Source: Actinomadura sp. NBRC 104412
Lineage (GTDB): Bacteria; Actinomycetota; Actinomycetes; Streptosporangiales; Streptosporangiaceae
Direction of reading: 5' to 3'
Length of the DNA stretch: 64,000 bases
Assembly: GCF_030269515.1 (NCBI RefSeq)
Contig: NZ_BSTM01000004.1
Location: 124,001-188,000 of the forward strand
The position numbers and the translations under genes were made by a program. A model generated the notes under the pieces. It saw only the letters and a list, made by a program, of their open reading frames with translations. It did no database searches and was not told the origin of the DNA. Below, piece after piece: positions 16,514-24,782 of the stretch; within the stretch, counting starts at the first letter, position 1; each line of letters begins with the position of its first letter.

Positions 16514-18746
16514 CGACGCGCATGGTCTGGGTGGGCTCCAGGGCGCCCGCCAGCAGGTCGGTCCACTGGCGGCACACCTTGTCCAGCCCGTACGCGGCGC
16601 GGACCTGTTCGCGTGCGAACGCCCTCTCCGACTCCCAGCGTCCCTCGCGGACGGTCGCGGCGATGGACTCGGCGATCGCGGTCGCGTCCCTCTGGATCCA
16701 GCGGGTGTCGTAGATGGTGTCGGCCCCCGGCCAGCCGAGCAGCACCGGCACCGCGCCCGACGCCATGCCCTCGGCGGGCGACAGGTGGAAGCTCTCGTCA
16801 TCGCTGGTGGACAGCACGAAGCCGATGCGACGCAGCCAGGACGCCACGTCCCTCCCGTAGGAGTCGAACACCACGCCGCCCGCCAGCGCCGGTGACCGGC
16901 GGATCCGTTTGAAGACCCGCTCGTAGTGGGCGCGCTCCTCCGGCTTCTGCCAGATCCACCAGTACTCCCACGGCAGCTTGGACTTGATGAACAGCGTGTA
17001 GCGCGGGTCCTCGCGGCGCAGGATCTCCAGCGCGTCCAGGGCCAGGTCGAGCCGCTTGCGGGACGGCGCGATGCCGATCATCCCGAGATGGTGCTCGGCC
17101 CCGGCCAGCTTGGGACGGTCGAGCTGGTGGTCGTCCACCCAGTTCGGGATCACTGTGATCTTGCTCGCGGGCCAGCCGGTGGCCTCCCGGGTCAGCTCGG
17201 CGTAGTGCGGGCTGACGCAGACGACCTGGTCGACCGCGCCGATGTCGAGGTCGCGGGGCCAGGACGCGTACAGCTCGAACCGGTGCAGCCGCACCACCAG
17301 CCGCTGGCCGGGACGCTTGTGCTCGGCGTACCAGAGCGCGTTGGGGCCGCACCATTCGCAGACGATGACATCGGCCCACTCGATCATTTCCCGGCTGCGG
17401 TCGGGGTTGTGCACCTTGAGCGCGGCCCAGTGGTCGACGCGGACCTCCATGTCCGGCCGCGACCTCAGGTAGTCCAGCAGGCGGCTGAAGAACTTCAGGT
17501 CGTGGCTGGCCACCGCGACCCGCAGCTTGCGTTCGCCCTGCTCCGGGCCGCCGCCGGGCGGCGCGGGCGGGGTGGCCGCGAGCACGGCGGGCGACGGCTC
17601 GGGGAACGTCTGGGCGAGACAGCGGCGCAGGCGCCCGGCGGCGGCCTCCAGGGTGAAGCCCTCCGCGGCCGCCCGGCAGCGCTCGACGGCCAGCGTGTAC
17701 ACGTCCGGGTTCTTGCCGATCAAAGTGAGGGCGTCGAGGACGTCGTCCTCGGTGGCGGAGAACAGCGGGTAGTCGGCGCCGAACAGCCGCTCGTGCATCG
17801 GCGTCCGGTTGAGCACCACGGGGACGCCCAGAGCGCCGCACTCCAGCAGCTTGGTGGACAGCTCAAGGCTGGCGTCGAGGCCGGCGTTCCGCCACGAGAG
17901 GCCCACGTCACCGGCCGCGGTGAGCCGCATCGCCTCCGCGCGCGGGTGCCCGCCGTGCCAGATCACGCCCTCGCTGGACTCCAGGGCCTGCCGCATCCGT
18001 GCCGCGAAGCCTCGGTCGGCCGGATCGTCATGGATCTTGTCGCCCACCATGTGCACCTCGGCGTCCACACCGCGCTGGGCCAGCAGCCGCGGAAGCCGCG
18101 TCATCTCGTAGGTGTTCCAGCGCGGGGCGAACTTGCCCGTGTACACGAGCTTCATGGCACGCCCGACCGGCAGGCCGCCCTCCCGTGGGGCCAGGCCCTC
18201 CGGCAGGGCCACCACGGGCGGGAACAGGACGCTCTTGCCCGCCGTGGCGGGGACGGCGCTCTCCAGGAAGCCGCGCAGTTCCTCGGTCTGGCACAGCAGC
18301 AGCCTGGAGGCGTCGGCGATCCGCCGCAACTGGCCCTTGGCCTCGTTGCTGAACGCCGCCGCCGACTGCGGGACGTCGGTGAGGTAGGTCCACAGCCGCC
18401 CGGCCAGCGGACTGGACGCCAGCCGCGCGGCCAGCAGCATGCCGCGCACCACCACCAGGTCGAACGGCCGCTCCTCGTCGACCCGGGCCAGGATCTTGGC
18501 GGCCTGCCTGGTCACCATCGGCTCCTTGCCGCGTACCAGGCCCTCGGCGTGCGGGCTCAGCACGGTCACGCCGGGCAGGGCGCGCAGCGGGTCGACCAGC
18601 CGCCCGGTCAGGACGGGCGCCTTGAGCACCAGGGTCACCTCGCAGCCCGCCAGGGCGGCGGTCTGCACCATCCCCTGGGCCCAGATGGCCGAACCGTCGA
18701 TCAGGTTGAGATCGACGTCGCCGTAGACGAGTGCGCGTGGTCGCAC
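16509..18746 (-). CDS. tandem double GT-B (GT4-like) glycosyltransferase
   Basis: A 745-residue protein made of two GT-B-like modules. The first (about 1-345) has an unusual N-terminus, LVYGDVDLNLIDGSAIWAQG, and the donor region KLLECGALGVPVVLNR. After a Pro-rich linker near residue 355, the second (about 370-740) starts KLRVAVASHDLKFFSRLLDY and has SKITVIPNWVDDHQLD and FHLSPAEGMASGAVPVLLG. Two active sites could add two sugars in succession. The long ORF extends 207 bases further up, but that part is a shadow of the next gene; the GTG at 18746 has AAAGGA six bases upstream. It follows the coiled-coil gene by 11 bases, so the two are co-transcribed. Confidence 0.82.
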   Translation of the reverse strand: MRPRALVYGDVDLNLIDGSAIWAQGMVQTAALAGCEVTLVLKAPVLTGRLVDPLRALPGVTVLSPHAEGLVRGKEPMVTRQAAKILARVDEERPFDLVVVRGMLLAARLASSPLAGRLWTYLTDVPQSAAAFSNEAKGQLRRIADASRLLLCQTEELRGFLESAVPATAGKSVLFPPVVALPEGLAPREGGLPVGRAMKLVYTGKFAPRWNTYEMTRLPRLLAQRGVDAEVHMVGDKIHDDPADRGFAARMRQALESSEGVIWHGGHPRAEAMRLTAAGDVGLSWRNAGLDASLELSTKLLECGALGVPVVLNRTPMHERLFGADYPLFSATEDDVLDALTLIGKNPDVYTLAVERCRAAAEGFTLEAAAGRLRRCLAQTFPEPSPAVLAATPPAPPGGGPEQGERKLRVAVASHDLKFFSRLLDYLRSRPDMEVRVDHWAALKVHNPDRSREMIEWADVIVCEWCGPNALWYAEHKRPGQRLVVRLHRFELYASWPRDLDIGAVDQVVCVSPHYAELTREATGWPASKITVIPNWVDDHQLDRPKLAGAEHHLGMIGIAPSRKRLDLALDALEILRREDPRYTLFIKSKLPWEYWWIWQKPEERAHYERVFKRIRRSPALAGGVVFDSYGRDVASWLRRIGFVLSTSDDESFHLSPAEGMASGAVPVLLGWPGADTIYDTRWIQRDATAIAESIAATVREGRWESERAFAREQVRAAYGLDKVCRQWTDLLAGALEPTQTMRVA

Positions 18747-18757
18747 GGAAGGTCCTT

Positions 18758-19465
18758 TCAGGAAGCGGCGAAGGTGAGCTTGGCCAGTTCGGAGGCGGCG
18801 GTCACGCGGGCGTCCCACTTCAGGACGGCCAGGGTCGGCGGCGGCGCCTCGCCCCACAGGACGAGCGGCAGCCCGCGCTCGGCGGCCTTCCGGCGCACCT
18901 CCATCAGCACCCGGTCGCGGTCGTACATGCCGGGGACGCCCAGGTACGCCCACGGCCCGCCGGGCTCGCCGGCCGCCGCGTCCACGACCAGCAGATCGGC
19001 GTCGGCGGTGTCGAGCACGGTGATGGCGTCATGGGGGTAGAGCGAGATCACCTTGGCGTGCTCGCCGAGCAGGGCCGCGGTCTCCCTGCCGAGCACCCCC
19101 GCGATGATCAGGCCGTCGTACGGCTGGGAGACCAGCAGCCGGTCCTCGGGGCGCTCCACATCGTCGAGCTCCAGCTTGCCGCTCCGCTGCACGGTCGGCT
19201 CGACCGCCGGGACGTTGCGCTTCCTCCACAGCCGGTACAGCTCACGGGGCAGCTTGGTGCCGCGCCGCTTCGGGGCGCGGGCGGCACCGGCCACCAGCCG
19301 GCCGAACTGCACGGTCGTGGACTTCTCCAGGGCGATCAGCCGCCGCTCCAGCTCCTGGACGCGGCCCTCCCGCTCCTTGAGCAGGGCCCTGAGGCGGGCG
19401 ATCTGCCGGTTCGCCTTCGCTGTGGACGCGGCGCCCGATCCCGCCGCGGACGATCGATCAGTCAC
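18758..19465 (-). CDS. coiled-coil protein of unknown function in the polymer locus
   Basis: A 235-residue protein I do not recognise at family level. Residues 20-55 form a strong predicted coiled coil (heptad pattern with RLRALLKEREGRVQELERRL). A basic stretch, APKRRGTKLPRELYRLWRKR, follows at about 63-83. The C-terminal half is a mixed alpha/beta domain with PYDGLIIAGVLGRE and DADLLVVDAAAG, Rossmann-like in rhythm but without a glycine-rich loop. No signal peptide is present. The GTG start overlaps the epimerase stop by eight bases, so translation is coupled. It may scaffold or control chain length for the tandem glycosyltransferase; this is inference from position. Confidence 0.7.
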   Translation of the reverse strand: MTDRSSAAGSGAASTAKANRQIARLRALLKEREGRVQELERRLIALEKSTTVQFGRLVAGAARAPKRRGTKLPRELYRLWRKRNVPAVEPTVQRSGKLELDDVERPEDRLLVSQPYDGLIIAGVLGRETAALLGEHAKVISLYPHDAITVLDTADADLLVVDAAAGEPGGPWAYLGVPGMYDRDRVLMEVRRKAAERGLPLVLWGEAPPPTLAVLKWDARVTAASELAKLTFAAS

Positions 19466-20540
19466 CGAGGAACTCCATGATCACTTCTGCGCAGCGGGGG
19501 CCGGCGGCGCCGTCCCACAGCGGCGGCGTGCGCGTGGTGCCGCGGGCGCCCTCCTCCAGCGCCGCCCTGGTCCGCGGGACGAGCTCGTCGAAGCCGACGA
19601 GCCGGTTGGTGCCGTGGGTGATGGTGATCGGCCGCTCGGTGTTGGGCCGCACCGTCAGGCACGGGACCCCGAGGATCGTGGTCTCCTCCTGTAGGCCACC
19701 CGAATCGGTCACCACGGCCGCCGCCCCCCGTACCGCCGCCAGGAAGTCGATATATCCCAGCGGCTCCAGGACATGCACGCCGTCATGGTCGTCCAGCCCC
19801 GCGGCCAGCAGGTTCGCCCGCCCGCGCGGATGCACCGGGATCACCACCTCCACCATGTCCGCCACCCCGTGCACGTTCTTGACCAGCACGGCGGCGGTGT
19901 CGGGCGAGTCGACGTTGGCCGGCCGGTGCAGCGTGGCCAGCACGTACCGGTCGGGCAGCCCGTGCGCGGCGCGGACCGCGTCGGTGTCGAAGGTGTCCAG
20001 ATTCTTCAGCAGCGTGTCGATCATGGGGTTGCCGACCAGATGGCACCGCGCCACGTCCACGCCCTCGTCCGCCAGGTGCCCGATCGCCTCCGGGCTGGTG
20101 ACCAGGCACAGGTCCGACAACTGGTCGGTGAGCCTGCGGTTGACCTCCTCGGGCATGGTCATGTCGAAGCTGCGCAGCCCGGCCTCCACATGGGCGACCG
20201 GAATGCCCAGCTTGGCCGCGACCAGCGCGGCGGCGATCGTCGAGTTCACGTCTCCGTACACGATGACCAGGCCGGGTGAACGGCCGATGAACTCCTGTTC
20301 AAGCCCGGTCATGAGCGCGGCCGTCTGCACGGCATGGCTGCCCGACCCCACGCCCAGGTTGACGTCCGGCTCGGGCAGGCCCAGCTCGCGGAAGAAGACG
20401 TCCGACATCCGCTCGTCATAGTGCTGCCCCGTGTGGACGACCGCCTGCCGTGCCCCGCGGGCCGCGAGCGCCTCGATCACGGGAGCGGCCTTGACGAAGT
20501 TCGGCCGGGCCCCCAATACGTGCACGATGGACGCCAACAC
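19458..20540 (-). CDS. wecB: UDP-N-acetylglucosamine 2-epimerase (non-hydrolysing)
   Basis: A 360-residue cytosolic enzyme that interconverts UDP-GlcNAc and UDP-ManNAc. GARPNFVKAAPVI near residue 9, GDVNSTIAAALVA, HVEAGLRSFD and TDSGGLQEETTILGVPCLT are hallmark segments, and the length fits WecB/MnaA. I use the GTG at 20540 because AAGGGA lies just upstream; the ATG at 20558 has no ribosome site. The gene is divergent, with only 42 bases between, from the GT4 gene at 20583. Together with the dehydrogenase at 22231 it would yield UDP-ManNAcA for a surface polymer. Confidence 0.93.
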   Translation of the reverse strand: MLASIVHVLGARPNFVKAAPVIEALAARGARQAVVHTGQHYDERMSDVFFRELGLPEPDVNLGVGSGSHAVQTAALMTGLEQEFIGRSPGLVIVYGDVNSTIAAALVAAKLGIPVAHVEAGLRSFDMTMPEEVNRRLTDQLSDLCLVTSPEAIGHLADEGVDVARCHLVGNPMIDTLLKNLDTFDTDAVRAAHGLPDRYVLATLHRPANVDSPDTAAVLVKNVHGVADMVEVVIPVHPRGRANLLAAGLDDHDGVHVLEPLGYIDFLAAVRGAAAVVTDSGGLQEETTILGVPCLTVRPNTERPITITHGTNRLVGFDELVPRTRAALEEGARGTTRTPPLWDGAAGPRCAEVIMEFLGD

Positions 20541-20582
20541 GATTTCCCTTCTGTTCATCGGGGTTGCCTACGCTCGCCCGCC

Positions 20583-22217
20583 GTGCTCAAACGAACCGTC
20601 TACCTGCTGGGACTGACCTGGCGGCAGCTCCGTGACGATCCCGGCCGGGCGCCCAGGCTCGCCGTCCGCCTGCTGGCCCGGATGGTCCCGGGCCGTCCCG
20701 GCGCGAGACTGCGCGGCTCGCGTCTGCTGGTCCCTCGTCCCCGCGATCCGCGCCGCGAATCCTCTGACCTGCAGGCTTTGCTCGATGGCACGACGTTCGC
20801 CGGCCTTCCGGAACGGGCCGCCGACGGAACGAAGCGTGGGGAGCGTACCCACCCCAGGGAAAGCGCAGGTGAACAAACGGCGGCCTGCGGGAGCGGTGGG
20901 GCTAGCGGGGACGGTGGGGCGGCGGGGGCGATCCTCCAGTTCGTGACCAACGCGTTGCCGGCCACGAACGCGGGCTACACCGTCCGCACCCACCGGATCG
21001 CGCTGGCGCAGCGGGAGATGGGCTTTGACACGCACGTCGTGACGCGCCTCGGCTACCCGCTCAGCCAGGGGATCGGGGACGCGCGGCCACGGGTGGAGGT
21101 CGATGGCGTCCCGTACCACCGGCTGCTGCCCTGGCTGCCCGCCAGGGACCCGCTGCGCGATATCGCCAAGGGCGCCGACCTGGCAGGACGCCTGATGGAG
21201 ACGGTACGGCCGCGTGTGCTGCACGCGGTGAGCAACCACCTGAACGCGGCGGTCGCGCTGGAGCTGGGACGGCGGTACGGGCTGCCGGTCGTGTACGAGG
21301 TGCGCGGCTTCCTGGAGGACTCCTGGCTGTCCCGTGATCCTTCGCACAGCGCGGACGACCCGTTCTACCGGCTGACCCGCGAGCTGGAGACGCGGCGGAT
21401 GGCCGAGGCGGACGCGGTGGTCACGCTGGGCGAGGCGATGCGGGAGGAGATCGCGGGACGCGGCATAGACCCGGCCAAGATCTTCACGGTCCCGAACGGG
21501 GTGGACGACGCCTTCCTCGAACCGCTCCCGGACGCCGCCGGGCTCCGCGCCGGGCTCGGCCTGCGCGAGGACACCCCGGTCGTGGGCCTGACCTCGTCGT
21601 TCTACGGCTATGAGGGCATCGACACGCTGATCGACGCGGCGGCGCTGCTGCGGGACGGCGGCACGCCGGTCACCCTGCTGCTGGTCGGGGACGGTCCCGA
21701 GCTGGGCGCGCTGATGAGACGGGCCGCCGGGCACGGGCTGCGGGTCGAGGACCACAGGGCCGGGGCCGCAGCCGCGGCCAACGGGAACGGGAACGGGCGG
21801 AGGCAGGTGCCGGATGCCGACGCCCGGGTCCTGTTCACCGGAAGGGTGCCGATGGGGTCGGTCCGCCGGTACCACGCGCTCCTGGACGTGTTCGCCGTCC
21901 CCCGGCGCGCCGACCGGGTCTGCCAATTGGTCATGCCCCTGAAGCCGCTGGAGGCCATGGCGGGCGGGATCCCGGTAATAGCGAGTGATGTCAAGGCTTT
22001 GCGCGAAATCATCGAACCCGGTGTGACCGGTACGTTAACAATACCGGAAGATGTAACGGCTTGGGCGAATTCGCTGGCCGGGCTCATTTACGCTCACGAA
22101 CAACGCCGGAAAATGGGGCGGTCCGCCCGGGAATGGGTGCGGGCGGAACGCACCTGGCGCGCCGTCGCGTCCCGGTACCGGGACGCCTACGCGGCGGTCT
22201 GTCACCCAGTCTCGTGA
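20583..22217 (+). CDS. GT4-family glycosyltransferase with N-terminal extension
   Basis: A 544-residue protein. Residues 1-115 are a basic, Arg/Pro/Gly-rich extension of unclear role. The GT-B core starts with LQFVTNALPATNAGYTVRTH near residue 121. The donor half has KIFTVPNGVDDAF near residue 300 and the acidic loop PLKPLEAMAGGIPVIASDV near residue 458. The forward ORF extends upstream into the epimerase, so I use the GTG at 20583, though it lacks a clear ribosome site and the true start could be further in. It is followed 13 bases later by the nucleotide-sugar dehydrogenase, indicating an operon. Confidence 0.78.
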   Translation: MLKRTVYLLGLTWRQLRDDPGRAPRLAVRLLARMVPGRPGARLRGSRLLVPRPRDPRRESSDLQALLDGTTFAGLPERAADGTKRGERTHPRESAGEQTAACGSGGASGDGGAAGAILQFVTNALPATNAGYTVRTHRIALAQREMGFDTHVVTRLGYPLSQGIGDARPRVEVDGVPYHRLLPWLPARDPLRDIAKGADLAGRLMETVRPRVLHAVSNHLNAAVALELGRRYGLPVVYEVRGFLEDSWLSRDPSHSADDPFYRLTRELETRRMAEADAVVTLGEAMREEIAGRGIDPAKIFTVPNGVDDAFLEPLPDAAGLRAGLGLREDTPVVGLTSSFYGYEGIDTLIDAAALLRDGGTPVTLLLVGDGPELGALMRRAAGHGLRVEDHRAGAAAAANGNGNGRRQVPDADARVLFTGRVPMGSVRRYHALLDVFAVPRRADRVCQLVMPLKPLEAMAGGIPVIASDVKALREIIEPGVTGTLTIPEDVTAWANSLAGLIYAHEQRRKMGRSAREWVRAERTWRAVASRYRDAYAAVCHPVS

Positions 22218-22230
22218 AGGGAGCCGCCGG

Positions 22231-23493
22231 GTGGATCTGGTGGTCATCGGACTCGGCTATGTCGGGTTGCCGCTGGTACGGGAAGCCTGCCAGGCGGGGT
22301 TGACGGTGGCGGGGCTGGATCGCGACCAGCGGGTCGTGGAGGGGCTGCGGTCCGGCCGCTCGCACATCGACGACGTGTCCGACGCCCAGGTCGGGGCCAT
22401 GCTGGCGGCCGGGTTCACGCCGACCACCGACGAGGCGGTCCTGGACGGGGCGCGGAACGTGGTGATCTGCGTGCCCACCCCGCTGTCGGACGAGGGCGGG
22501 CCGGACCTGACCGCCGTCCGCGGCGCCGCCACCACGATCGCGTCGCACCTGTCGCGGGGGATGCTGGTGGTGCTGGAGTCGACCACCTACCCGGGCACGA
22601 CCGACGAGGTGCTGCGGCCGCTGCTGGAGGAGTCCGGCCTGGTGGCGGGCGTGGACTTCCATCTGGCCTTCTCGCCCGAGCGGATCGACCCGGGCAACCC
22701 GGTGTTCGGGGTGGCCAACACGCCCAAGATCGTGGGCGGGCTGACGCCGGCGTGCGCGCAGGCCGCCGCGGCGCTGTACGGCAAGTTCGTCGCCGAGGTG
22801 GTGCAGGCCAAGGGCACCCGCGAGGCGGAGATGGCCAAGCTGCTGGAGAACACCTACAGGCACGTCAACATCGCCCTGGTCAACGAGATGGCGATCTTCT
22901 GCCATGAGCTGGGCATCGACCTGTGGGACGCGATCGACTGCGCGGCCACCAAGCCGTTCGGCTTCCAGCCGTTCCGTCCCGGACCCGGGGTGGGCGGGCA
23001 CTGCATCCCCATCGACCCGAACTACCTGTCCTACAAGGTGCGGTCGCTGGGGTACCCGTTCCGGTTCGTGGAGCTGGCCCAGGAGATCAACGACCGGATG
23101 CCCCGCTACGTGGTGGAACGCGCGCAGCAACTGCTCAACGCGCAGGGCCGCGCGCTGAACGGGGCCAGGGTGCTGCTGCTCGGGGTGACCTACAAGGCCG
23201 ACATCGCCGACCAGCGCGAGTCGCCCGCCCGCCCGATCGCCCGGCGGCTGCTGGCTCTCGGCGCGGACGTCTGCTACCACGACCCGTACGTGAAGGGCTG
23301 GCGGGTGGACGGTGCGGAGATGCCCTCGGCCGGCGATGACCTGGTGGCGGCGCTGGAGTCCGCCGACCTGGCGATCGTGCTGGCCGGGCACTCGCAGTAC
23401 GACACGGCGACGCTGTCCCGGCACGCCAGGCTGCTGTTCGACACCAGGGGCCGGGTGAGGGACGCCCGCGGCGAGACCGTCGAGCTGCTGTGA
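22231..23493 (+). CDS. wecC: nucleotide-sugar dehydrogenase, probable UDP-N-acetyl-D-mannosamine dehydrogenase
   Basis: A 420-residue NAD-dependent enzyme that oxidises a sugar nucleotide to a uronate in two steps. The Rossmann motif is GLGYVGLP near residue 8. The central domain has KLLENTYRHVNIALVNEM, and the catalytic cysteine lies in GGHCIPIDPNYL near residue 256. The GVTYKADIADQRESPA segment marks the C-terminal UDP-binding domain. This arrangement fits the WecC/TviB branch better than the UDP-glucose branch found at 51437. Pairing with the 2-epimerase argues for UDP-ManNAcA; the exact substrate needs assay. GAAGGGAG precedes the GTG start. Confidence 0.86.
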   Translation: MDLVVIGLGYVGLPLVREACQAGLTVAGLDRDQRVVEGLRSGRSHIDDVSDAQVGAMLAAGFTPTTDEAVLDGARNVVICVPTPLSDEGGPDLTAVRGAATTIASHLSRGMLVVLESTTYPGTTDEVLRPLLEESGLVAGVDFHLAFSPERIDPGNPVFGVANTPKIVGGLTPACAQAAAALYGKFVAEVVQAKGTREAEMAKLLENTYRHVNIALVNEMAIFCHELGIDLWDAIDCAATKPFGFQPFRPGPGVGGHCIPIDPNYLSYKVRSLGYPFRFVELAQEINDRMPRYVVERAQQLLNAQGRALNGARVLLLGVTYKADIADQRESPARPIARRLLALGADVCYHDPYVKGWRVDGAEMPSAGDDLVAALESADLAIVLAGHSQYDTATLSRHARLLFDTRGRVRDARGETVELL

Positions 23494-23632
23494 CCTCACC
23501 GCGGGACGCTCCGCGGGGGCCGCTTCCCGACCGGCGGCGTGCACCGGCCGGACAATCGGAATTCATCTGCGATTTCCGCGCCGCACCCAGAATCCAGAGT
23601 GGGAATATCGGAACCCATCCGGAGTGAGTGGA

Positions 23633-24775
23633 ATGCGGGTCTGCGTCTGCACGATTGTGCATCATCCCGAAGATGCTCGGATTCTGCATCGGCAGATCCG
23701 CTCCCTGCTCGACGCGGGCCATGAGGTCACGTATATCGCCCCGTTCCGGGCATGCAACGTGACCCCCTGGCGGGAGATCAGCCCGGTGGACGTGCCGCGC
23801 GCCACCGGCCGCAGGCGGCTGAAGGCGCTGCGCGCCGCGCACCGCGCGCTGGAGGACCACGCCGCCTACGCCGACGTGGTGCTGCTGCACGACCCGGAGC
23901 TGCTGATCGCGCTGCCGCGTGAGGTGCGGCGGCGCACGGTCGTCTGGGACGTCCACGAGGACACCGCGGCGGCGCTCTCCGCCAAGGGCTGGGTGCCGAC
24001 GCCGCTGCGTCCCGTCCTGCGGCTCCTGGTGCGGAGGTTGGAGCTGCGCAGCGAGCGCCGCTACCGGTTACTGCTCGCCGAGGAGGGCTACCGGGAGCGA
24101 TTCCGCGAACGGCATCCCGTGGTGCCGAACACCACCTACGTCGCCGACGAGCCGCCCGGCCCGCCCGACGACCGCCGCGCGGTGTACGTGGGGCATCTGT
24201 CGGCCGCGCGCGGCGCCCTCGACATGATCGAGCTGGCCCGGCTGCTGTCCCCGGAGGGGATCACGGTCGAGCTGATCGGGTCCGCCGACCCCGACATCCG
24301 CCCGCGGCTGCGCGAGGCGCAGCGGGAGTCCGTGCTGCGCTGGTACGGCTTCGTCCCCAACGACCGGGCCCTGCGGATCGTCGAGGGCGCGATGGCGGGC
24401 CTCGCGCTGCTGCACGACGAGCCGAACTACCGGCATTCCCTGCCGACCAAGGTGGTCGAGTACATGGCCCGCGGCATCCCGGTGATCACCACGCCGAACC
24501 CGCCGGCCGTGCGGATCGTGGAGCCGTCCGGGTCGGGGCTGGTGGTCCCGTTCAACGACCCGGTCGCCGCCGCCGACGCCGTCCGCAAGCTGCGCGCCGA
24601 CCCGAGCCTGCGCGAGGACCTGGCCCGGCGCGGGTACGAGACGGCCCGTGCCGGCTTCCACTGGCCGGCGCAGGCCTCCCGGTTCGTGGAGCACCTGGAG
24701 AACTGGGCGTCCCAGGCCACCGTCCCGGGCGGGGAGCCGGGCGCGGACCGCGCCGTGGCCGACGGCAGGATCTGA
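23633..24775 (+). CDS. GT4-family glycosyltransferase
   Basis: A 380-residue GT-B enzyme. It begins MRVCVCTIVHHPEDARILHR, has VWDVHEDTAAAL near residue 105, AVYVGHLSAARGALDMIEL near residue 182, and the donor-site segment SLPTKVVEYMARGIPVITT near residue 270. It is soluble and presumably peripheral at the membrane. GTG 23624 is possible, but the ATG at 23633 sits eight bases after GGAG. The 139-base gap after the dehydrogenase contains a short CGCGG/CCGCG hairpin, so it may have its own promoter. It ends eight bases from the convergent propeller gene. Confidence 0.85.
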   Translation: MRVCVCTIVHHPEDARILHRQIRSLLDAGHEVTYIAPFRACNVTPWREISPVDVPRATGRRRLKALRAAHRALEDHAAYADVVLLHDPELLIALPREVRRRTVVWDVHEDTAAALSAKGWVPTPLRPVLRLLVRRLELRSERRYRLLLAEEGYRERFRERHPVVPNTTYVADEPPGPPDDRRAVYVGHLSAARGALDMIELARLLSPEGITVELIGSADPDIRPRLREAQRESVLRWYGFVPNDRALRIVEGAMAGLALLHDEPNYRHSLPTKVVEYMARGIPVITTPNPPAVRIVEPSGSGLVVPFNDPVAAADAVRKLRADPSLREDLARRGYETARAGFHWPAQASRFVEHLENWASQATVPGGEPGADRAVADGRI

Positions 24776-24782
24776 GCCCCGG

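Noticed and set aside
16926..19040. 704-codon forward ORF
   Set aside because: Shadow of the tandem glycosyltransferase; no ribosome site or domain.
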